DNA of 64,000 bases, from assembly GCA_013350335.1 (NCBI GenBank), contig CM023536.1:9010207-9074206 (forward strand). Reading direction: 5' to 3'. Shown here in pieces: positions 33,829 through 45,057 of the stretch (position 1 is its first letter; every line of letters starts with the position of its first letter). Made by a program: the position numbers and the translations under genes. The DNA is from Chimonanthus salicifolius (taxonomy: Eukaryota; Streptophyta; Magnoliopsida; Laurales; Calycanthaceae). The notes under the pieces are model-generated. The model made no database searches. It was not told where the DNA came from and was given only the letters and a program-made list of their open reading frames with translations.

Positions 33829-35889
33829 AAAATTATTACATATTTTACTCCTAAATTTATAATTGTTAGTATCTCATTTGATTTAATTTTACCTAATTAG
33901 TAATTTTGTGTTTTGTAGGTTCAAAAGTAAAAATGAAAGAAAATGTGCTTAAATGAAGAGCTTTGACCCATGTTTAAATCATGTTGGATATTTGAAGCCT
34001 ACAAGTTCAAGCTCGAAAGTGATTTTGAATGCAACAATGGACATGCCCATGTACCATTTGGTGTTGACACAGAGATATGCCAACATGGTAGAAAGAAGAG
34101 AGCATGTCATTTAGAAGAAAATTGATAGTCAACCAAGTTTGAATGAAAATACAATAACAGTTTGGCTGGCTGGAGCAGAGGACGAGTGAGGAAGGATTCA
34201 GGATGAGCAGGACGAGTGAGGAAGGATTCAGGATGAGCAGAGCAGTTAGGACGGACTCAGGATGAACAGAGGATGAGCATGGGACAATAAAACTGGGACT
34301 GTTTACATTGCTGTATTGCAAAATAGGCAGGAGGACTGATTTGGATGGGTTTTCTGCAGAAACAGCAGCATACAAGAAAGACGTTTTGGCTGATTCAGCA
34401 GACCAAGAGAAAGATGACAAGAAGCAGGAGCTAGGTGTTAGCTTGAAAATCAAAATTAAAAGAGAGAGATTAGGGGCAGCCAACGATGGAGAAAGAATAA
34501 GAGAAAGAAGGGAAGGCTGGAATAAAAGAAAGAAAGGACGGTGCTTCCACGTAATGCCCTCCTTTCCTCTTTGATGAAGTCCTCTTTTAGACAGTGCATT
34601 CTAAGCCCTCCATGTGTCCCTTCCAATCTTAGTGCCTTACGGTCCTAGCTCTCCATTGTACCTCCTTCCTCAATTAAACAATTTCCATCTAACACATTCA
34701 TCCGACCTTCCCTGCACAACTCCTTTCGATCATATCCTGTGTGCCTTGTTTAACTCCTCTCTTTATTTAAATAAGTCCATCTGAGCCATCCAATCCTTGC
34801 CTCTTTTATTCCATACGATCTTACCCTTATTTCTACCCCCTTTCTCCTATAAATAAAGGCCATTGGACTCCATTGAAAATCTAATCTGGAAAGTGGATTT
34901 TAGGAGAGGGAGAAAAGGAAAAGAAAAGACTTAGAGATTTTGGGCTTTTAAAGGTTGGTTGTCTTTATTTCATATAAGTCTTTTCTTGTATTTTTTTAAT
35001 TCCATTGCTTTGTAATTTAATTTTCATGTTTATTAATAAAAGAAAAGGTGGATTTATTTAGAATTATGGTCGTCCAATTATTTAATTTATGTATGATGAG
35101 AGTTTGATTTTGTTTTTATTTTTTTTATAACTTTATGATTGAAATTATTTAAAGAGATTCGAGGAGAGTTGATGAAATATTTAGGATAGGTAAAACTTGA
35201 TTTTCCGATTGAAGGTGCTTTTTAAAGAGTGGATGAAATATTTGGATTCGAAATTAAAGTTGAAATTTTATCTAGACTAAGGTTTGAATTGAATTTTCTT
35301 AGTATAATGGATTTCATAATTATTATAAAAAGAATTTTAATGAATGAAAAATTGGAATGCATGATTAATAATTTAAGTGAGCTCCATATACTAGGCCTTG
35401 ATTTTATTTTTAAAATTTGGAAAATAAAGTCTCCCTAATTCTTTGATCCAGTTCCACTGTAAATATGTAAAGAGGTAATTTAGTTGTTTTAAATTTTATT
35501 TTTTGTTTATAAATTCAAACTCTTTATAAAATTGTGAACTAGGTTGGTAAATAATTTAATTGCATCTTAATTCTGTTTCCTAAGTTAGATTAAAATTATT
35601 TATATTTTTAGATTAAATCCACTATCTTAATTAAAATTAGTTAAATTGTTAGATTGTATGTTTAAATCTAGAATGTTTCTAAATTAAAACTAAAATTCAT
35701 AGATTAGATAATAACTCCATATTTATAATTTATCTTCATATTTTCTAAATTTCTTAATTTACATAATTCAATGGTGTATTTTCACGGATATATTTTCCTA
35801 AGTTCTGATAGGTTCGACCTTGCACTCAATCGCTATACTATCTAATGGTTCGTCTGCTTGCGAGTTATAAATTTAAAATTTTCACAACA
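33829..35889 (+). mobile_element. Solo LTR, TGATGAG...CACAACA family
   Basis: 2061 bp from TGATGAGTGCAAAATTAT to TTCACAACA, flanked by a perfect 5-bp duplication ataag (33824-33828, 35890-35894). Its right half is closely related to 30000-31001, while its left half (U3) differs. It has a TATA box (cctataaataaagg near 34851) and a tandem repeat of ggacgagtgaggaaggattc with aggatgagca (about 34181-34240). Confidence 0.88.
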
Positions 35890-35894
35890 ATAAG

Positions 35895-36910
35895 GGTCTT
35901 GGTCACCATGGCAATACATCTGAATTTTGTGTAAATTCTGAACATATGTATCCTCACCGCACATTGAAGGTGGGACATGTGTAAACCTTTCAATCCACAC
36001 ACACTGGTTAAGTCGATGTGGAGTAACTCCATGTGTAATGGCTAAGAAGAGTTTGAACTAACATCACACTCAAGTCTCTTCATAAAGAAGCTTTTGAGGC
36101 CAACCCCCTCTAGATTATGAATTTTGTGAGAATTTTGTTTCTACTATGTGTGAGTTTCTCTTTGAGAATTTTTGTGACTTTGTGCTTGAGGCTCTCTTTT
36201 CATTCAATGAGTGTGTTGATTTCCATGGTGCAAGTAACAAATTTGAGGTGTTCATTGTCAAAAGTGTGATTTTTCTTCATTGAGAAGAGTCATGGTTAAG
36301 TCCACTATTGAATTTGAAGTCTTTTTTTAAGACTCAAAAGAAACTTCAAACTCACCTCAACTTATGCCTTGGCAATAACTCTCCTAAAATTCCTAGCGTT
36401 CTCCTTGGCAATAACTCTCCTAAAATTCCTGGGGGGAATGCCATCGCACCCACGCCCCTAGGTATAGGACATTGGGACTCGAACCCATGACCTCTCTCTT
36501 CCTCTCCTATTGAATTTGAAGTTTTAATCTATTTCTTGGAGGATCTTGAATAAGATTCCTGATCCAATTTCCATTAGGTGTTTGAATTTGAAAGTCTAAT
36601 TCTTTAAGTCGGCATTCATATTTCTTGAATTTAGATTAGCAACCATATAAACTGTAAAGTTCAAAGTCTGTGACACTAAATTCTTATTATTTGAACTTTA
36701 AGAATACATAATCTATAAATACGAGAGTTAAAGTGTTTAGGTATTACTCAAATCTATGGTAATAAAAATAAATTGTAGATAAACTTGAGCAAAGAGTACA
36801 ATATATATAACGGTTTGTCTCTTTAGTACAATATTGTCCGCTTTAGATTTGAAAATGCCGCACGGTATTACTTTAGACCCAAGTCTCACATTTGGGTCCA
36901 AAATGGTTTA
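35895..36910. other. Unit flank without a gene
   Basis: Resumes the unit sequence after the two nested insertions and corresponds to about 1325-2160. It has a small tandem block near 36370-36430 (ggcaataactctcctaaaat, followed by tcct, twice). No gene. Confidence 0.6.
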
Positions 36911-37620
36911 TGCTAGGGGTACTCCTCTCGGCCATATCAGCGGATATCTCACTTGTACAACTGGCTGATACAATATCTGTTAGCCGAGATATCTGGAGAT
37001 TAAAAAATCCAAGATATCTGAGCCAATAGGGTGGTTGAGATTTATGCACAGTGGCAAAAAAGTAGGCCTGAAAAGAGGCAGGCCCTCAGCCAGAATGCTT
37101 GAAGAAGGAACGAGAGCAACGATGGAAATGGTGATGCAAAGTGGGAAGCTGTTCCAGCATAAACGATGGATGAGGTCCTGTCCAGAAGTCACCGTCCAAA
37201 GTTACATAAAGAACACCCAGATCTTGCCAAAAAAACAAATCTGAAAGCGTGGCCAGTGCGGCGTGCAGTGGAGACAGGTGCGGGTGGTGCGATGTCGTCC
37301 TTGGATGGAAACAGAGAGCGGCGATGGCTGCAATCACAGGGTCTGGACTGCAATCCAGATCCGGTATGCGGTGAGAGGCCGTCACTATTCAAGAGAGAAG
37401 ATGGCCTGAGACGACGCGAGAAGGTCTGGCTGAAATGGTAGCAGACCTGATACAGAGATCAGCGATGGCAGAGGCAACGGCGGGTAAGGACCGCAGAGTG
37501 TTAGCGATGCAGAGCGTGATCGTGGCACAAGGTCCAGCCAACAGAGACGCCGTAGATGCCTGCAGAGATAGTGCAGTGGCAGTGCCGATCGAAATAAGGG
37601 ATCAAAAAAAAAATACTAAA
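36911..37620. other. GC-richer stretch of unknown origin
   Basis: Starts with degenerate cggccatatc/gatatctc motifs resembling the palindrome-rich MITE (36930-37020), then about 600 bp of GC-richer sequence with only short open frames in several phases. No protein domain was recognised. It resembles retrotransposon leader sequence in composition but matches nothing else in the window that I could see. Confidence 0.4.
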
Positions 37621-38742
37621 GATCTTCCAATCTGAACGAGTTATTACCATGTCAAATTAGATAATGGAGACTTGATTTGGTGAGACCCAAACAAAATCTA
37701 TTAATAAAGAAAAAATGGTACAAAACAATTAATGAATAAAAAGGAAAAACAATAATATTCACATAATGAAATGCACATAAGGAAATCCCTCTAATTAGAG
37801 GTTCTAATTAGAGAAAAGGTCTAACGCTAATAAAAAGTCTTTTGTGTTTAATGGAAAGTAGATTTAAATGGGCAAAGATTAGGTTCAATATAGGTAAATC
37901 GATTGATTTAAGTTCAAATTGTTTTGACAAATTTGTTTTAATATGAGCATATTTAAGCTATTAATTTACAGATAAAGGTTTGAATTTGAAGAGGAATATA
38001 AAACCATACACATTCGCAGGTCGTGGAGGCCCTATATTTATTTAGAATTGTTGATAAATGATGTTTATCTTCACAGATTTGAGGTGATTCAAAGACACGA
38101 AGATAGATGAGGCCCATCACTCTTATATTCGGATTGTTGAATCCAGATTGATAGGATGTGAAGGTCGTTAATCAAAGACTTTCTAAAACGAAAGATTAAA
38201 AAGCCCTGACGGCGAAGAACCCACTTCAGAAATTGTAGGTCTTATGTTTTATTTACATTCAACTCTAAAGGACTACTCCTATTGAACTTATCTAATATGT
38301 ATGGATTCAGATATTTGCACATGTTTCAAGAATTAGTCGGACGAAATGACTGGAGACCTTAATTAAAAAAAAAATTAGACAGACTTTCAAAGAATCCTTT
38401 TCCGGCCCACCATAGGCTTACCTATAGGTTCCACCATCATATGCTTGTTCAACTGTTTAAATTCTGTTTCCGTTGAACAAAGATGACAAGTTGGAAAGTT
38501 GAACCAAATCCTACTCCCAAACTCCTACAACATGGAATAGCCTACTTAACTGTCTTCAATTTAAATATTAAGTTTTTTTTGGCAAACAAGACATGAGCTT
38601 CAATATCATGTTACATGGACCTGCTGTTTTACTGCATTGTTTCTCATCTGGAATTGGCTTCAATCTCAAAGCCTTATACTCAGCTGGAGATGATCTTACC
38701 TCTAGTGATTGCTGGAACCATGTTCATTTTGATAGCCCGTAT

Positions 38743-39104
38743 TGTTGGAGTATCTGTGAACAAGTTTTACATTGGAAATGTAGAGGGAGATCTATTGATT
38801 TATAAAAGGATTTGGATATCTCCACCTAACAGGTTAGTTTTTTGGGCTGGCAGCCCAAGTCTTAACAAGTGGTATCAGAGCCAGGTCTCACGATACCTCA
38901 TGTGGGCTCAGGAGATTCTCAAGCGAACGGAATGACTGGCATAGCTCTCTGCGCCAGAGGGCCTCGTCTGAGAAGGGGATTGTTGGGACTGCTGCGAACG
39001 AGTCATACATTGGAAGTGTATAGGGAGATTTAGGGGTTTATAAAAGACTTTAATATTTTCACCTAACAAGCTAATAGTTTAGGCTATAAGTTCAGATCCT
39101 ATCA
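38743..39104 (+). mobile_element. TRIM element (family 1), upstream of copy D
   Basis: The LTRs are 38743-38867 and 38981-39104, about 125 bp each, starting TGTTGGAG/TGTTGGGAC and ending TYAACA/TATCA. Right after the first LTR is tggtatcagagc (38870-38881), an initiator-Met primer site; a purine tract agaagggga precedes the second. Flanks cgtat and cgtac form a near-perfect 5-bp duplication. The internal part is about 113 bp and non-coding. An inverted homologous copy lies at 52491-52849. Confidence 0.88.
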
Positions 39105-39131
39105 CGTACTTGCTGTATTACAGCCCAATTT

Positions 39132-39345
39132 TTTTTCGAATTGAAATGACATTACAGCTCAGATGTTGGTCTGTTGCTTCTCTACTTATTTCTCTTTAGA
39201 CCAGTGTCAAATTAGTTGAACATTTCTCTGTAAGATATATTTTGAATTGGAATGACATTACAGCTCAGATGTTGGTCTGTTGCTGCTCTACTTATTTCTC
39301 TTTAGACCAGTGTCAAATTAGTTGAACGTTTCTCTGCAAGATATA
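39132..39345 (+). repeat. Tandem pair of 107-bp blocks upstream of copy D
   Basis: Two near-identical blocks, each containing gacattacagctcagatgtt and agaccagtgtcaaattagtt. Copy I has a single block (about 60315-60420), so this is a local expansion after duplication, or a loss in I. Confidence 0.85.
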
Positions 39346-39404
39346 TTTATAGAGGCTTTACTTTTAGAAATGGGTTACCTTCACATTAATTGAATGTTTA
39401 TCTA

Positions 39405-39472
39405 CATGCAAATTTAAGGTTAAATTGCATGTATATTTGCAGCAATAATTAGGGTTTGGAGTCCTATATAAG
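39405..39472 (+). promoter_or_regulatory. Promoter core of copy D
   Basis: CATGCAAA (39405-39412) and TTGCATG (39425-39431) form a near-perfect inverted repeat around atttaaggttaaa. The TATA box TATATAAG is at 39465-39472, 60 bases before the ATG at 39532. The arrangement is conserved in B, G1 (right half mutated), H and I. Confidence 0.68.
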
Positions 39473-39531
39473 AAGGTCTTGGATCATCACATTGTACACA
39501 AGCAAAGAGATTCAATAGTTATAAAGATAGA

Positions 39532-40767
39532 ATGGAGAGAAAAGGTCTTTTAGTTGCAAATTTGGTAGGTTTAATTTTGATGGCAATGGCGGTGGGCCAA
39601 ATAAGGGCTTCACCCGACGGGCCCGACGGCTTTTTATGTACCGGCATATGTGACGCTAGCTGCAAGACAATTTTGCCTTTGCCTTACAGTACTTGTAATA
39701 AGTTCTGTAAGTTGATTTGTCAAGGATTAGGCCACTCTCCACTAAAAGCCCATTTAGAGTGCACATTTCGCTGCTCTTTAAAATCATGCATGCACCTTCG
39801 AGAAGGTAACAACCTAAACTTTCCTCTATTTTTTTTTGGATACCGTGGGTCTCCCCACCCGACATTGATAAGGACCTAAACTTTTTTTTGTTGTTGAAGA
39901 GAACAAGTTGTTTTCTTTACTAGAATTAACTTAGTGGTATGGTCAAAATACTATGTTAGTTGCTTACATCTTAATTTCTCTTTATTCCATCATTCTAACA
40001 TCATCAGTAACCAGAAAAAGATCAATGTTTCAGATCAAAATTTAAAATACATGAAAAAGTGATTATATTAAGTTGTAATTTACTATATAAATTTCATCCG
40101 ATTACGTTAGATTAATGTTGTGACAATGCTTATACCTATCTTGAACCTGCCCCATTTAAAGAGGTGTAGGAACCATGTTCTAAACCCTTTATTAAAAGGT
40201 TAGGATGATCTAACTACATTTGTAAATGGGTGGAGATCTCGTTCATCCATTTGTTTAATGATGAAAACAAAGATGACGTAAGGACTTGGGCTTCCAATCC
40301 AAAAGACTAACCTCTTATGTGGAGTGACCCAAGTCCTTTATAAACTTCTAGATCTCTCTCTACACTTTTAATATGAGACTCGTTTGTAGCAGCTCCAACA
40401 ATCCCTCTCGAATAAGGCCCTCCGGCAGAGAGAGCGAATCTGGCCACCCCATTCACCTAGGGGATCACCTGAACCTAAATGAGGAAGCTTGAGACCTGTC
40501 TCTGATGCCACTTGTTAAGACTTGGGCTTCCAACCCAAAAGACTAGCCTCTTAGGTGAAGTGACCCAAGTCCTTTACAAGTCTTTAGATCTCCTTATACA
40601 CTTCCAACGTGGGACACGTTCGCAACAGTCCATCATAGGCATGCATATAGTTCCCACTATCTTATGCTTATTCATTCAATTGATTTTTTTTCTTTTTCTT
40701 TTTTGCAGATGATGGAAACTTGATAAATTGCATGAAATCCTGCTACAACTCTTGCAACAATGAATAG
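39532..40767 (+). CDS. Secreted 12-cysteine peptide, copy D (two exons)
   Basis: Exon 1 is 39532-39805 and exon 2 is 40709-40767 (phase 1, donor G|GTAACA, acceptor TTTTGCAG after a long pyrimidine tract), giving 110 residues. The signal peptide is residues 1-27 (hydrophobic VANLVGLILMAMAVG, cleavage probably after QIRA). Cysteine triads are C36-C40-C44, C55-C59-C63, C77-C81-C86 and C99-C103-C107. The mature part is about 83 residues, basic in the middle and Asn-rich at the end. The 903-bp intron contains a TRIM (40279-40632). The start follows the TATA box directly. The exact family is unrecognised; cysteine density, signal peptide and tandem arrangement suggest an apoplastic or seed defence-type peptide (inference). 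Confidence 0.85.
40279..40632 (-). mobile_element. TRIM (family 1) in the intron of copy D
   Basis: On the minus strand, LTR-like repeats at 40279-40400 and 40513-40632 flank an internal part with the complement of tggcatcagagac (a mutated primer site, about 40500-40512) and the cctcgtc/ggcagagag block shared with 38743-39104. Target duplication is unclear. It is shared with copy I (61333-61690), so it inserted before that duplication. Confidence 0.8.
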
Positions 40768-41188
40768 CAGACTCCACTGCCTTTATAAAAATATGTTTAT
40801 AGTAAATAAAACATGGGCATGAGACTCATGATCCAAGTCTTTATGTTCGTAACAAAAGGAAATGAGCATTACACACATGTTACAAGTTATGAAATGTGTG
40901 GCTCATAATTCAATAAACAGATAATAATGCATTTGCTTTGGATTTTATTCATGTCTTTTGGTTTGACAAACATTGTCATAGAGTTGTGGACTATATTTTG
41001 TAACACAGTCACATACGATTAGAAATTTAAAATAAAAAAGAAAATGGTCGAACGAGGGAGTTTCACATTACTATATCCTAGATATTACCAAACTATATTT
41101 TATTCTAGATATTAGTGGAATATAATTAAGTTATGCTACGACTACTTTGTTATTATTTTCAATATTGTTGGACTATTAGGTATACTAG

Positions 41189-41575
41189 ATGAACTTTAAC
41201 TTTAGAAATTGGTTGCCTTTTCATTTGTTGAAAGTTTATCTACATGCAAATATAAGGTTAAATTGCATATCTATTTGTAGAGCTGAAACTCGGGTCAGGA
41301 TAGGATGGCTTTTAATAAACTCAATCCAACCTATGTCAAAATTTATTGCACCCAACTCGACCCGACCTGAATTGTTGATCCGAATTACTCAACTTGAGTA
41401 GACTCAAATTTCCCGACTCAACTAGAGTATTTTTTTATAACTTGGTGCATTCGGGTCGAGTAGGGTTACTTCGGGTTGAATAGGATTGATTTTAAATTTT
41501 TCAATCAAACTGACCCAAATAAGGGCCTTCTCCAAAGCATGCCTAAGTAAGTACCTTGCGATTTGTTCAGTGGCT
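41189..41575 (+). pseudogene. Heavily decayed relic unit downstream of copy D
   Basis: Begins with the ttggttgccttttcatttg block and the RY-like pair of the family promoter. It runs into a GGGTCGGG MITE remnant (from 41279) and ends in cccaaataagggccttctcc, the last trace of the relic exon 1 seen at 841-1015. A deletion removed the relic TATA region and most of exon 1. The same deletion is present in the I unit. Confidence 0.6.
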
Positions 41576-43190
41576 TAAATCAAATTGATGGTTACGTTGA
41601 TCCAATGAAACCCAGTATATTAGGACACATGACACACCATTCTTCCATCACTTTTCTATGTTAATGATGGATGCCCAAATTATCAAAGGGCTTTCTGTTA
41701 TAGTTGGTGCATTTACCATAGCCATATCTTTAAAATTATAACAATTATTATTTTTAAACCATAAACTAGCTAGTGATTCTCTTATAATTAATCGAGATTA
41801 TGTTCTAAGTTAATGACATTCTGTCCATGTAACATAGACTTTAAAGAAATTATTACCTCATTACCAATTGGAAATGACCAAACATGTAGAACAGAAAGGA
41901 TGAAAAGTTCAATGAGTAAAAATTATTAGAAGGTCATAGTTAAAAATAATAAGAGATGCTTTCAATACCAACAATCTTATAATTTTTTTTTATCAGTAAA
42001 ACTTCTACATGTAAAATTGAAGTCCATTAGTGAATTGTTTTGCCCAAATCAGTGGAATTGGAAAGTTGTTAATGCTAAAAATTATTTTTATTTATTAAAG
42101 TCAAGTTTCATAGGAATAAATATATAATATAAAAATGGTAGTACGATAGAAATATTATATGAAGGAAACTCATAATATCTTAGGTGCCCCTTACTTGTCA
42201 GTGGACACCTTGATCTTTAAAAAAAATAATAAATTCGAGGTGTTCATTGTCAATAGTGTAATTTTTCTTCATTAGTAAAGAGTTTTACTTAAGTCCACTA
42301 TTGAATTTGAAGTTTCAATCTATTTCTTGGAGGATCTTGAAGAAGATTTCCGATCAAATTTCTATTATGGGCTTGAATTTGGAATAGTATCTAATTCTTT
42401 AAGTCTGTCTTCATATTTCTTGAGTTTAGATTAGCAACAACCTTGACTCTAAAGTTAAAAAGCATGTGACTCCAACGTTCTTATGATTTGAATGGAAACT
42501 AAAGTTTTTAATTTAATCATTAATTTTTTTTTTATGACGAAGAAATCTTAGATCTCCACCAATCCCTGAGTCTAAGGGTATTGTATAAAATTCCATAATA
42601 AAATTATAATAATCAATATGTATTTCATCAGGTTGACCTAACAAGCTTCTTCGTTTGGTTGATCAAGCTTATTCTATTTAGAGGCAATTTCATATCTTTG
42701 GGGACACTCATGTTTATTATTATTTTTGCATTGAAAAGTCTTTTTATTTAATGGAAAGTAGATTTAAATGGCCAGGTAAGTACTTTGTCTCAAAATGACT
42801 TCGAGTCAACTTCAAGCTTCGAGTTTTCAAGCACTGGTGTGATTGTCACAGATAAAATTAGAGGTGAAATTTGGATTTGATTTTATAAATTTTGACATGA
42901 GTTAAATTAGATTTATTCAAATCCGACCTGAACCGACCTAAATTTCAGAAAATATAGACCCCTATATAAGGAAATATGACATAGAATGGGTCTATCCAGT
43001 GACCCATTAAAATTTACAATGCATGTATGCCGAGAAATTTTGAATTCGTGTAAACTGTTCGGTGTATCTGGTTATGAGTGGATTATAGGTGGGTCCATTA
43101 AGATGAACTTGGACTATTTTTTGATTAATCAAGGGGTTTTACTTTTAGAAATGGATTGCCATGACATTAGTTGAATGCTTATCTACATGC
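41576..43190. other. Unit flank without a gene
   Basis: Contains sequence homologous to 1050-1900 (to about 42480) and then 15420-15720 (to about 42780). From about 42780 to 43130 a different segment leads to the promoter of copy G1. No gene seen. Confidence 0.55.
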
Positions 43191-43195
43191 AAATT

Positions 43196-43253
43196 TAAGG
43201 TTAATTTCCATGTATATTTGCAGCAATAATTAGGGTTTGGAGTCCTATATAAG
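43196..43253 (+). promoter_or_regulatory. Promoter core of copy G1
   Basis: CATGCAAA at 43196-43203 is retained, but the reverse half reads ttccatg rather than ttgcatg, so the RY-like inverted pair is broken. The TATA box TATATAAG is at 43246-43253. Confidence 0.6.
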
Positions 43254-43311
43254 AAGCTCTTGGATCATCACATTGTACACAATCAAAGAGATTCAATATT
43301 ATAAAGATATT

Positions 43312-45057
43312 ATGGAGGGAAAAGGTCTTTTAGTTGCAAATTTGGTAGGTTTAATCTTGATGGCAATGGCGGTGGGCCAAATAAGGGCCTCGCCCGACGG
43401 GTCCGACGGCTTTTTATGTACCGGCATATGTGACGCAAGCTGTAAGACAATTTTGCCTTTGCCTTACAGTAGTTGTAATAAGTTCTGTAAGTTGATTTGT
43501 CTAGGAATAGGCCACTCTCCATTAAAAACCCGTTTAAAGTGCACATTTCGCTGCTCTTCAAAATCATGCATGCACCATCAACTTGGTAACGATCTAAACC
43601 TTTTGTGTGTTGAAGAAAACTATATTAGTTGTTTTTTATTCTTTTTATTATTTATTTAAGATCAAAGTGTCCAAGTCATTCAGTGCATTTGACTGGTCTT
43701 TGGGTACGTGCAAAACTCTCTATCCACACACATCGGATAACACTAAGGGGAATGACTCAGAGTGACTTGAACCAAAGACCTCAAACCAACACTCACGGGT
43801 TAACTATGTTAGGTGTTTATATCTTAATCTCTCTTAATTACATCATTCTGACCTCATGAGTAAGTAAAAATACATCAATGTTTCGTAAGATAAAAAATTT
43901 AACAACTTAAGAAATGATTAGATGAAGTTGTAATTTATTATACACATTTAAGCCTATTATGTATACAGTACTATTTTGTACGTTTCAAGCCACAATGTTA
44001 GAGATTATCTCTCTCTTCAGAACTTGAATTCTTGAAGGCTTAGGTTTGAAATAATTTGACGTAACCCCCTTACACCCAACTTGAACCTGCCCCCATTTAA
44101 AGAGGTGTAGAAACCATGTTCTAAACCCTTTATTAAAGGGTTAGGATGATCTCAAATCACTTGTAAATGGGTGGGGATCGGGTTTAACCATTTGTTTAAT
44201 GATGAAAAAAGGATGAGACCCATCTTTAATATAAACCCACATTAATAAGATGTTTAAGTCTACCGATCAAAGATTTGCAAAAACAAAAGTTCGAAAAGTA
44301 TGGCCTAAGCTTTAAGATATGCTTTGAAGATGTAATCCATTGCAGATCGGTTCTGCACTAATAGGCATGGATGTACTTCCCACCAGGGGTCAAAAAATCG
44401 GCTAGGCCGATATATAAATATCGGCCGATATGCGATACGGCCGATATATCGGCCGATAATTTTATCTCTCATACCGATATCGGCATTTTCTCTCTCCTCC
44501 GATATCGGAATCGTGAAAAAACAGCAAAAAACCGTGATGAACAGTGATGAACCGTGACAAAACCGCAAAAAACCGCACAAAACCGCAAAAAACCGTAAAA
44601 AACCGTGAACACCCCTGAGAACCGTAAACCCTGAACCGTGGAAAACCGCAGAAAACCGCGGAAAACTGCAAAAAACCGCGAAAACCGCAAAAAACCATGA
44701 ATACCCCTGAGAACCGTAAACCCTGGAAAACCGCGAAAAACCGTATCGGTGTTTTAAAATTTTTTTTTTTTTAAATACCGATATTGTGACCGATATTTTG
44801 GACCGAATATCGGCCATATTGGCCGATATTCGGTATGTACGGCCGATACTTATCGTATCGGCCGATATTACTCGGTTTAAAAAAACCGATATATATCGGC
44901 TGATACGATATGTATCGGCCGATATTTAAACCTTAGCTTCCCACTATTTTATGCTTATTCAATTGAATTTTTTTTTCTTTTTTTTTTTTTTGCAGAGGAT
45001 GATCAAAGCATGATAAGTTGCATGAAATCCTGCTACGACTCCTGCAAGAATGAATAG
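43312..45057 (+). CDS. Secreted 12-cysteine peptide, copy G1 (two exons)
   Basis: Exon 1 is 43312-43585 and exon 2 is 44996-45057 (phase 1, G|GTAACG donor, TTGCAG acceptor), giving 111 residues. The signal peptide matches copy D with Gly for Arg at residue 3. The mature part keeps twelve cysteines (FLC-x3-C-x3-C; SC-x3-C-x3-C; KC-x3-C-x4-C; exon 2 SC-x3-C-x3-C) and differs from D at several loop positions (for example THRLK-like changes before triad 3 and His-Gln at the exon end). The 1410-bp intron is enlarged by a 553-bp hAT-like MITE (44384-44936) lying only about 60 bp from the acceptor, which could affect splicing. The coding sequence is intact. Confidence 0.82.
44384..44936. mobile_element. 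hAT-like MITE rich in TATCGGCCGATA palindromes, copy 2, intronic
   Basis: Perfect 8-bp duplication cttcccac (44376-44383, 44937-44944). Ends are CAGGGGTCAAAAAATCGG and, from the other side, CTAAGGTTTAAATATCGG. The paralogous G2 intron (about 50215-50232) has the unoccupied site, so insertion followed the G1/G2 split. The orientation is opposite to copy 1. The middle region has an expanded series of cgcggttttttgc/aaaaaccg units with two larger internal repeats (about 44590-44720), which explains the greater length. Confidence 0.88.

Larger units (their letters stand above)
37620..42770 (+). repeat. Segmental duplication carrying copy D (partner 59345-64000)
   Basis: From gatcttccaatctgaac to beyond the relic region, this matches 59345-64000 in order and orientation, including the gene, its intronic TRIM and the downstream relic. 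The partner lacks about 0.6 kb (around 38275-38866) and one of the two tandem blocks at 39132-39345. Confidence 0.88.

Noticed and set aside
36911..37620. GC-rich block considered as a host gene
   Set aside because: Only short frames in competing phases, no domain and no splice-compatible structure that I could defend.
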